Below, one piece after another: positions 6,740-11,827 of a DNA stretch of 11,827 nt. A program made the translations under genes and the position numbers. Source of the stretch: an uncultured Clostridia bacterium (GTDB lineage: Bacteria; Bacillota; Clostridia; Christensenellales; CAG-138); contig CALAXO010000044.1 of the NCBI GenBank assembly GCA_937894955.1, forward strand, positions 1 through 11,827, given 5' to 3'. The notes below the pieces were generated by a model. It made no database searches and was not told the DNA's origin. It worked only from the letters and a program-made list of their open reading frames with translations. How positions within the stretch are numbered: the stretch's first letter is position 1; every line of letters starts with the position of its first letter.

Positions 6740-7461
6740 AGCTGCTTGTCCTACTTGGAGATGTTGCTACAAAGGCCAAAGGCACGTATGCAGCAATCGA
6801 CTATTACAAGCAAGCAGTAGATTTCGGAACGAGGCTTCTTGATATAAACCCGAATGACGTAATACTGCTGGCGTCACTGGCTCATCCGCTTGAGCAAGCC
6901 GGACTTTCAGCGCTTTCGAACGGTGACTGGGCTACAGCAGAAAAGTATTTGAGTGAAGCGGTTACGGTTATTCATAAAATGGCCGATGTGAACGGAATGT
7001 TCAAGCGTGGACATGCATTCATACTCACAAAACTCGCCACGGCGAAAGAGGAAATGGATAAACTTGACGAAGCATTGCAATACTATACAATGGGAATGCA
7101 GATAACCAAAGAACTTCTCTCAGCTTCGCCAGATGACGGCAAACTTAAGTGGAATATGAGTGTTTCTTATGAACGGATCGGTCATATAGCAGAACTTAAA
7201 CACAATTATCGCGAAGCTGAATTGCTGTACAGACAATCGCTTGAGATCCGCCGCACTAACGTTAAGCTCGGGCTCGACCGTTTAATGAAGACGCTCTTGC
7301 AAGTTCGTTATACAGACTTGGTGCACTTCCGCTGCAGCGAAAGGCAATGGACGAGCAGAAAGAATACCTTAAAGAAGCGATGTCCATATGGAAAGATTTA
7401 TATAACACAACGGGAGATATTGTGTACAAGAAGAATTATGATTTTGCTAAAAGGGCATTGA
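6724..7461 (+). CDS. 3' fragment: TPR-like repeat protein, hypothetical
   Basis: This frame is open from about 6715 and overlaps the end of the preceding fragment. It has no credible ribosome binding site and at best a TTG start at 6724, so independent translation is doubtful. It encodes several TPR-like helix pairs: YAAIDYYKQAVDFGTRLLDINP, LSNGDWATAEKYLSEAV, MDKLDEALQYYTMGMQ and HNYREAELLYRQSLEI. After about 7281 the encoded residues become Arg/Cys/Thr-rich and non-repeat-like. The adjacent frame instead reads a natural helical C-terminus. This is therefore the middle of one broken gene rather than a separate protein. Confidence 0.5.
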   Translation: MFGLVKLLVLLGDVATKAKGTYAAIDYYKQAVDFGTRLLDINPNDVILLASLAHPLEQAGLSALSNGDWATAEKYLSEAVTVIHKMADVNGMFKRGHAFILTKLATAKEEMDKLDEALQYYTMGMQITKELLSASPDDGKLKWNMSVSYERIGHIAELKHNYREAELLYRQSLEIRRTNVKLGLDRLMKTLLQVRYTDLVHFRCSERQWTSRKNTLKKRCPYGKIYITQREILCTRRIMILLKGH

Positions 7462-7481
7462 GAAGATAATGCGGTAAATTA

Positions 7482-7520
7482 AAAACACGCTCCCGTGCAT
7501 CGGATACCGCAGTGCGTTTT
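7482..7520 (+). terminator. Probable terminator after the TPR gene
   Basis: Arms AAAACACGCT (7482-7491) and AGTGCGTTTT (7511-7520) pair over 10 positions with one mismatch and one wobble. The A-rich left arm and TTTT right end are typical of a bidirectional intrinsic terminator. It lies 13 nt after the stop at 7467-7469. The 19-nt loop is long. Confidence 0.45.
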
Positions 7521-7537
7521 CAACTCCCGCTTAATCA

Positions 7538-7565
7538 AAAGAGCCGCGCTTTGTCACGGCTCTTT
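7538..7565. terminator. Bidirectional terminator between convergent genes
   Basis: AAAGAGCCG (7538-7546) and CGGCTCTTT (7557-7565) form a perfect 9-bp stem with a 10-nt loop. On the minus strand the stem ends in CTTTTGATT, so it can serve yebC, which ends 66 bp away. On the plus strand it backs up the terminator of the TPR gene. Confidence 0.7.
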
Positions 7566-7630
7566 AACGTTCCGAACAACAGTTCGGCAGCTGTTTGATT
7601 ATTGACCGAATCCTCAGTCAGGCTTCAGGC

Positions 7631-8377
7631 TCAGTCTTCGTCTTCTTCCTCGGGGAGGATTGCGTTATGGAACACCTCCTGAACGTCGTCGTTATCATCG
7701 AACATATCGAGCATACGTTCGATTTTTGCGATCATTTCAGGATCGTTGACATCGACGGTGTTGGAGGGGATCATATCCTGTTCGGCGGAGAGGAAGGTGT
7801 AGCCTGCGGCTTCAAGAGCCTCGCGAACGGCAGAAAAATCGGCGGGCGAAGTGAAGACTTCAAAGCAGTCGTCCTGTGCATTGAAATCGTCTGCACCGGC
7901 ATCGAGAGCAGCCATCATGAGCTCTTCCTCATCGATTTTTGCGCTGCGTTCAATAACGATATGACCCTTCTTGTCAAACATCCAGGCGACGCAGCCGGAG
8001 TTGCCCATGCCGTTGCCGTATTTGTCGAACAGGTGGCGGATTTCCGCAGCGGTACGGTTGCGGTTGTCAGTCAGAACTTCAACAATGACTGCAACGCCGC
8101 CGGGGCCGTAACCCTCGTAAGTGCCGCTTTCGTAGTTAATGGAGCCGAGTTCGCCTGCCGCCTTTTTGATGGAGCGGGAGATGTTGTCGTTGGGCATGTT
8201 GCTTGCCTTTGCTTTTGCAATAACATCGCGGAGTTTTGAGTTGTTTGCGGGGTCGCTGCCGCCTTCTTTAACGGCGATTGCAATTTCTCTGCCTATTTTT
8301 GTGAAAACCTTACCTCTTTGAGAGTCGGTCTTCTCCTTTTTGTTTTTAATGTTTGCCCATTTGGAATGTCCGGACAT
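7631..8377 (-). CDS. yebC: YebC/PmpR/TACO1 family protein
   Basis: This 248-residue protein matches the YebC family throughout: the N-terminal signature MSGHSKWANIKNKKEKTDSQRG variant (1-22), FTKIGREI (25-32), and NMPNDNISRSIKKA (60-73). YEGYGPGGVAVIVEVLTDN (87-105) and GCVAWMFDKKG (128-138) follow, then an acidic C-terminus ending EEEDED. Bacterial members have been described as DNA-binding transcriptional regulators, and more recently as factors helping ribosomes through proline stretches; the mitochondrial homologue TACO1 is a translation activator. The role here cannot be decided from sequence. The ATG at 8377 has AGGAGG 7 nt upstream. The gene lies 161 bp after the sortase gene on the same strand, with a weak promoter candidate of its own. 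It converges on the TPR gene across a terminator region. Length and motifs are complete. Confidence 0.95.
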   Translation of the reverse strand: MSGHSKWANIKNKKEKTDSQRGKVFTKIGREIAIAVKEGGSDPANNSKLRDVIAKAKASNMPNDNISRSIKKAAGELGSINYESGTYEGYGPGGVAVIVEVLTDNRNRTAAEIRHLFDKYGNGMGNSGCVAWMFDKKGHIVIERSAKIDEEELMMAALDAGADDFNAQDDCFEVFTSPADFSAVREALEAAGYTFLSAEQDMIPSNTVDVNDPEMIAKIERMLDMFDDNDDVQEVFHNAILPEEEDED

Positions 8378-8430
8378 AGGTATACCTCCTGAATTTTTCG
8401 CCGACGCACATTATTCGCTGCGCCGTTTTG

Positions 8431-8459
8431 ATTTTGATTTTTGTAAATTTTTATGACAA
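8431..8459 (-). promoter_or_regulatory. Weak promoter candidate for yebC
   Basis: On the minus strand TTGTCA (8454-8459) and CAAAAT (8431-8436) are 17 bp apart, within an A-rich stretch. The -35 is good but the -10 matches only 4 of 6. Read-through from the sortase gene is an alternative. Confidence 0.3.
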
Positions 8460-8538
8460 TGCCGCACTCGGGTTTCGGGGCAGCTTATCGCCTTTTTAAT
8501 TTCGGACGAATTGAAACGCTTTTGCGTATCCGCCGCTG

Positions 8539-9345
8539 TTACTCACCGGTGTATGGTCTGCATACAGCAACAACGCGGTGCATACTTGTTCCGGCGGAGG
8601 AGTTAAAGTCGCCGAGACAGGTGATGAGCGTCAATCTTGATTCGCCGTCATGCTGCATTACTTCCCACGGAACATGCTGATAGTGGTATTGGTTAATGCT
8701 TTCAACGATATAATAAGCGTATTCGCCGTTCTGCATTTTGACAATGACCTGGTCCCCGGGCTGCAATTTGTCCTTTACAACGGAAAAATAACCGAGTTTA
8801 CCGCTGTATCGATTGTGCCCCGCAAGAATAACGTTGCCGCCTGTTACCGGATCTCCGCTGTATTTGAGCCATCCGGCACGGAACGGAGAGCGTACGGTTG
8901 CCATTTCGCCGCGCCAATTGTAACCGACGGGATCCACGGGACAGATGATATCATACTGCGGAAAATAAACGCATTCGGGTGCATAATCGTAAATGAACGG
9001 TTCTTCCGTAACATTTTCGGGCAAGGGCGTTTCGTCCGGCGAAAACGTCGGACGCGGAACGAGACTGCCCTGCGGCCCGATGTTGGGATTGTACGGGTCA
9101 TCGGGATCACTCGGTTCGCTCGGGCTGCCTGTCGGGAAAGGCGGAATCGTTTCGAATACTTCTCCGAAGATGTTGCGGCGTATCCAGCGCCCGGCATTGT
9201 CAAAGAAGAACGTTGTGTCGCTCACGATAATAATGATACCCGCAAGCATCAGCACAACGGCAATTGACGTCACAATGGCGTTGTGACGGCGGTTTCTGCG
9301 CCTTTTTTCGGCAGGAGTATATACTTTTCGTTTCTTTTTATCCAT
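8539..9345 (-). CDS. Sortase (class D/E-like transpeptidase)
   Basis: Sortases cleave LPxTG-type sorting signals and attach the protein to peptidoglycan or a pilin, acting outside the membrane. This 268-residue protein has a very basic N-terminus (1-21), one membrane anchor (about 23-42), and a Pro/Ser/Asp-rich linker (about 67-115). The catalytic domain contains His177 in ILAGHN, Cys243 in TLITC, and Arg257 in MHRVVAVC, a complete His-Cys-Arg triad. The N-in topology of a signal anchor fits class D, E or related housekeeping sortases; I cannot separate these without alignment. The ATG at 9345 has AAGGGG 5 nt upstream. No LPxTG substrate, pilin or second sortase lies nearby, so it is an orphan. 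The stop is 161 bp before yebC. It is transcribed divergently from argS from overlapping promoters. Confidence 0.92.
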   Translation of the reverse strand: MDKKKRKVYTPAEKRRRNRRHNAIVTSIAVVLMLAGIIIIVSDTTFFFDNAGRWIRRNIFGEVFETIPPFPTGSPSEPSDPDDPYNPNIGPQGSLVPRPTFSPDETPLPENVTEEPFIYDYAPECVYFPQYDIICPVDPVGYNWRGEMATVRSPFRAGWLKYSGDPVTGGNVILAGHNRYSGKLGYFSVVKDKLQPGDQVIVKMQNGEYAYYIVESINQYHYQHVPWEVMQHDGESRLTLITCLGDFNSSAGTSMHRVVAVCRPYTGE

Positions 9346-9354
9346 AGCCCCTTT

Positions 9355-9383
9355 ATTATATCAAAGAATTTTAGTGTTGGCAA
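9355..9383 (-). promoter_or_regulatory. Sortase promoter, overlapping the argS promoter
   Basis: On the minus strand TTGCCA (9378-9383) and a perfect TATAAT (9355-9360) are 17 bp apart. The predicted start near 9348 lies only about 3 nt before the sortase ATG and within its AAGGGG. The transcript would therefore be almost leaderless, or the true start lies elsewhere. Confidence 0.55.
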
Positions 9384-9405
9384 CAGAAATTGTTTATGGT
9401 ATAAT
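9377..9405 (+). promoter_or_regulatory. argS promoter
   Basis: TTGGCA (9377-9382) and a perfect TATAAT (9400-9405) are 17 bp apart on the plus strand. Transcription would begin near 9412, giving a leader of about 200 nt before argS. The -35 overlaps the divergent sortase -35 in the dyad GTTGGCAAC (9376-9384). Confidence 0.7.
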
Positions 9406-9411
9406 ACGGAA

Positions 9412-9613
9412 TATAACGGAATTTTGATCCGGGGACGGCGATTCGGCTTATTTTTGCTTAAAGTTTAAAGTTTTTTCACCGAACAGCCGCAATCTGCTCA
9501 GATCGAATGCACGGATGCCGCCTGCGTGCAGACACACAGTGAAAGCAGCATCACAACAAACGAACGCTGGTTCTGTTTAATGCATCAGCGTATTCACGAC
9601 AAGAGGTATCCAA
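9412..9613 (+). other. Approximately 200-nt argS leader without a T-box motif
   Basis: The leader contains a small hairpin candidate (TGCACG 9508-9513 with CGTGCA 9525-9530) and an outer TCTGC/GCAGA pairing around it. I find no T-box core sequence (GGTGGNACCGCG) and no GC-rich stem followed by a T-run. It therefore does not look like a canonical tRNA-sensing riboswitch. A 12-codon ATG-TGA frame at 9507-9542 lacks a ribosome binding site. Confidence 0.35.
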
Positions 9614-11311
9614 ATGGACTTCAAACAAAACCTTTGCGCCGCTCTCAGCAATGCCTGCGGCATGACTGCCGAACAGATCGGCGATATGCTTGAAACTCCG
9701 CCGAACCCCGCAATGGGTGATTTTGCGCTGCCCTGCTTCAAGCTTGCAAAAACTTTCAGAAAAGCTCCCCCCGCAATTGCCGCTGAACTTGCAAAGAATC
9801 TTGGTGAAATTGAGGGCTTTTCCCGTATTGAGACCGCCGGCGGCTATCTGAACTTCTTTACAGACAAATCCGCATTCGCACGAACTGTCATTCAAAGGGT
9901 CATTTCCGAAGGCGACGGCTACGGTGCTTCAACCGAAGGCAGCGGGAAGAATATCTGCTTGGATTATTCTTCCATAAACATTGCAAAGCCCTTCGGCATC
10001 CACCATATCACAACGACGGTTCTCGGAAATTCGCTCAGACGTATCTTCGATCATTTGGGCTACAAGACCGTCAGCATCAATCACCTCGGCGATTGGGGAA
10101 CGCAGTTCGGAAAAATGATCGTTGCATACGACAAATGGGGCGACAGGGAAAAAATCGAAAACGGCAATTCCGTCCGCGAACTCGTTGCACTCTATGTCAA
10201 ATTTCATGAAGAAGCCGAAAAAAACCCCTCTCTTGAGGATGAAGCACGTGCCGCATTCCGCCGCATCGAGCTGCACGAACCGCACGAATGGGAGCTTTTC
10301 CAGTGGTTCAAAACGCTGACGCTCAAAGATGTTGCGCGGGTCTACGACCTTTTGGGCGTAACGTTCGACAGCTATAACGGCGAAGCCTTTTACGAAGATA
10401 AAATGCCCGCCGTTGTGCAGGAGCTTAAGGATAAGGGGCTTACAAAAATCGACAACGGCATGACCATTGTCGATCTTTCCGAATATGATATGCCGCCCTG
10501 CATAATCCTTAAGAGCGACGGAAGCACCATTTATGCAACCCGTGACATTGCGGCTGCGGAATATCGCAAGAACACTTACGACTTCTATAAGTCCCTGTAC
10601 GTTGTTGCCTATCAGCAGAGCCTGCATTTCCGCCAGATTTTCAAGGTGCTTGAGCTTATGGGCTACGATTGGGCAAAGGATTGCGTTCATGTCAGTTTCG
10701 GCATGGTCAGCATGGAGGATATGACTTTCTCCACCCGCAAAGGCAATGCTGTTTACCTTGAGGACGTTTTGAATGCCTCGATTGAAAAAACGCTTGAAAT
10801 TATCAAGCAAAAAAGTCCCAACCTTGAAAACAAGCAGGAGGTTGCACGGCAGGTCGGCGTCGGTGCACTCGTTTTCGGCGTGCTTTATAACGGCAGAATA
10901 AAGGACTACACCTTCTCTTGGGAAAAATCTCTCAATTTCGACGGCGAAACCGGTCCCTATGCGCAATACACCTATGCACGTGCATGCTCCGTAATGCGCA
11001 AGGCGGACGGATTCGATGCCGAAAACATCGATTTTTCGGTGCTTTCGGATGAAGCTTCGGCCGCGCTGCTTCGCGCAATAGATTCACTGCCCGGCTGCAT
11101 TAAACAGGCGGCGGAAAAATACGAACCCTATCTTATTTCCCGTGCGGTTATAGATATTTGTTCCTGCTTCAACAAGTTCTATTACGACAACCGCATTATG
11201 GATGAAGATACGGCTGTTCGCAACGCAAGGCTTGCACTCACCGAAGCCGCACGCACCGCCATTCGCACCGGTCTGTTCCTTGTCGGGCTTGAAGCCCCCG
11301 AAAGAATGTAA
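9614..11311 (+). CDS. argS: Arginyl-tRNA synthetase
   Basis: This class I synthetase charges tRNA-Arg with arginine in the cytoplasm. The 565-residue protein shows an N-terminal additional domain (about 1-110). The catalytic core starts DYSSINIAKPF and includes INHLGDWGTQFGK (155-167) and GSTIYATRDIAAA (303-315). The KMSKS-loop region reads TFSTRKGN (371-378). The C-terminal anticodon-binding helical domain includes ETGPYAQYTYAR (445-456) and ends in the usual hydrophobic-Met tail (APERM). The length is normal. The HIGH signature reads Gly-Ile-His-His (residues 128-131) instead of His-x-Gly-His, which is unusual. The first Lys of KMSKS is also missing, as in many ArgRS, and Lys125 lies just before the HIGH site. 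The ATG at 9614 has AGAGGT 7 nt upstream. prfB follows on the same strand after 68 bp. Confidence 0.96.
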   Translation: MDFKQNLCAALSNACGMTAEQIGDMLETPPNPAMGDFALPCFKLAKTFRKAPPAIAAELAKNLGEIEGFSRIETAGGYLNFFTDKSAFARTVIQRVISEGDGYGASTEGSGKNICLDYSSINIAKPFGIHHITTTVLGNSLRRIFDHLGYKTVSINHLGDWGTQFGKMIVAYDKWGDREKIENGNSVRELVALYVKFHEEAEKNPSLEDEARAAFRRIELHEPHEWELFQWFKTLTLKDVARVYDLLGVTFDSYNGEAFYEDKMPAVVQELKDKGLTKIDNGMTIVDLSEYDMPPCIILKSDGSTIYATRDIAAAEYRKNTYDFYKSLYVVAYQQSLHFRQIFKVLELMGYDWAKDCVHVSFGMVSMEDMTFSTRKGNAVYLEDVLNASIEKTLEIIKQKSPNLENKQEVARQVGVGALVFGVLYNGRIKDYTFSWEKSLNFDGETGPYAQYTYARACSVMRKADGFDAENIDFSVLSDEASAALLRAIDSLPGCIKQAAEKYEPYLISRAVIDICSCFNKFYYDNRIMDEDTAVRNARLALTEAARTAIRTGLFLVGLEAPERM

Positions 11312-11379
11312 TTCGGATTCGCGAAGCGTAAATCAATTGGTTATCAATAATAATTTATTTTATCGAAAGGAAATATACA

Positions 11380-11827
11380 ATGGTTCTACTCGACGAATAT
11401 CGTCAACAGTTGACGGCAGCCATTGCAGCCCTTAAGCAGGCGGGTGAATCCCTTTGACCTTGCAGGGCTTGCAAAGGAAAAAAAGGAGCTTGAGGAGCAG
11501 ATGGCTCAGGACGGCTTCTGGAACGATGTTGAAAATGCAAACAAGGTCAATCAACGCATAAAAGCGATTCACGCAAAGCTTGACAAATATCGCAAACTTG
11601 AAACAACCGGCGAGGACGTCTCAACCCTGTTTGATATGGCAGAGGAAGAAGACGACGAGGAAACCGCACTTGAAGCACAGGCGGAGCTTAAAGAGTTCCT
11701 GCATAAGGTTGAAGAATTCCGCATCGACACGATGCTCCGCGGGCCGTACGACAATGCAAATGCCGTTCTCAGCCTTCATGCGGGCGCGGGCGGCACGGAA
11801 GCGCAGGACTGGGTCAGCCTGCTTTAC
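11380..11827 (+). CDS. prfB: Peptide chain release factor 2, with programmed +1 frameshift (3' end outside window)
   Basis: RF2 recognises UGA and UAA stop codons and triggers peptide release on the ribosome. The first 25 codons (MVLLDEYRQQ... ending GESL) run into an in-frame TGA at 11455-11457. Shifting +1 there gives Leu-Asp and continues DLAGLAKEKKELEEQM and DGFWNDVENANKVNQ. The acidic helical domain 1 follows, then LSLHAGAGGTEAQDW, the start of the conserved RF2 core. The GGQ and SPF motifs lie beyond the window, so the gene is partial. The ATG at 11380 has AAAGGAAA about 9 nt upstream. This arrangement is the well-known autoregulation of prfB: when RF2 is scarce, the ribosome shifts past the TGA. 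Read without the shift it would look like a pseudogene, which it is not. It probably shares transcription with argS. Confidence 0.96.
11442..11458 (+). promoter_or_regulatory. prfB programmed +1 frameshift signal
   Basis: The slippery CTT (11452-11454) is followed by TGA and C, the exact CTTTGAC core used in E. coli and most bacteria. A Shine-Dalgarno-like GGGTGA (11442-11447) lies upstream and can pair with the 3' end of 16S rRNA through GGTGA. Its distance to the CTT is longer than in E. coli (AGGGGG, 3 nt). Confidence 0.88.

Larger units (their letters stand above)
6080..7469 (+). pseudogene. Zinc-ribbon + TPR-like protein gene broken by two frameshifts
   Basis: Three consecutive reading-frame segments form one protein of about 463 residues. 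It has an N-terminal zinc ribbon (Cys3, Cys6, Cys22, Cys25), a low-complexity Ser/Ala linker, then TPR-like helical hairpins. These include a TPR-like motif in NMSVSYERIGHIAELKHNYREAELLYRQSLEIRR. The first shift lies at an A4 run (6714-6717). Adding one A would continue NEKESLFGLVKLL. The second lies at a T3 run (7281-7283). Adding one T would continue DRFNEDALASSLYRLG and end in DFAKRALRR at the TAA of 7467-7469. Both are single-base losses in homopolymers. Function is unknown; TPRs suggest protein binding and the ribbon suggests zinc-stabilised structure. The sequence is more AT-rich than its neighbours. It may be a recent pseudogene, a phase-variable gene, or a sequencing artefact. Confidence 0.8.

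Noticed and set aside
7270..7290. Programmed -1 frameshift in the TPR gene
   Set aside because: The site (CCGTTTA in the reading register) is not a canonical X XXY YYZ slippery heptamer, and a one-base loss from a T-run explains it more simply.
7595..8239. 214-codon plus-strand frame over yebC
   Set aside because: Antisense shadow of yebC; Val/Phe/Cys-rich translation typical of reversed acidic coding sequence.
9412..9613. T-box riboswitch before argS
   Set aside because: No T-box core sequence and no terminator/antiterminator pair could be found by eye.
9929..10966. 345-codon open frame antisense to argS
   Set aside because: Fully inside the recognised argS gene, composition of a shadow frame and no initiation signals.
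11380..11457. prfB as a broken gene or separate 25-residue peptide
   Set aside because: The CTTTGAC site at the TGA is the established programmed frameshift of RF2; downstream frame continues the protein exactly.

Overview
The window looks like a core-genome segment of a Gram-positive, mid-GC member of the Bacillota, probably a Clostridia (Oscillospirales/Ruminococcaceae-like) bacterium. The evidence is a type II pantothenate kinase, a DUF1858 redox-disulfide protein, a sortase, strong AGGAGG ribosome binding sites, and near-consensus sigma-A promoters (TTGNCA-like, 17 bp, TATAAT) before most genes. This placement is inferred from gene content; no rRNA or marker tree is available.

Layout. 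On the minus strand, positions 1-5760 carry glgP (alpha-glucan phosphorylase), pyrG (CTP synthase), a DUF1858 protein and coaW (pantothenate kinase), in that order of transcription. glgP, pyrG and coaW each have a recognisable promoter, so this is a co-directional series rather than one tight operon. A more AT-rich stretch follows (about 5760-7480). It has a strong plus-strand promoter, a leader of about 230 nt, and a gene for a zinc-ribbon plus TPR-like protein. That gene is broken by two single-base losses in A/T runs. A convergent terminator region separates it from yebC, which is preceded by an orphan sortase gene, both on the minus strand. Sortase and argS diverge from back-to-back promoters whose -35 boxes overlap. 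argS is followed by prfB, which runs off the window end and carries the classic CTT TGA C programmed +1 frameshift site.

Functionally the window is mostly housekeeping: nucleotide, cofactor and glycogen metabolism (pyrG, coaW, glgP), translation (argS, prfB, and YebC as a possible translation or transcription factor) and surface protein anchoring (sortase). I see no CRISPR array, tRNA, rRNA, insertion sequence or defence system. The points most worth checking are: the ArgRS HIGH signature reading Gly-Ile-His-His; the double-frameshifted zinc-ribbon/TPR gene; the shared -35 divergent promoter, which would give a nearly leaderless sortase mRNA; and the structured leader of pyrG. I do not see convincing evidence for a new multi-gene system.
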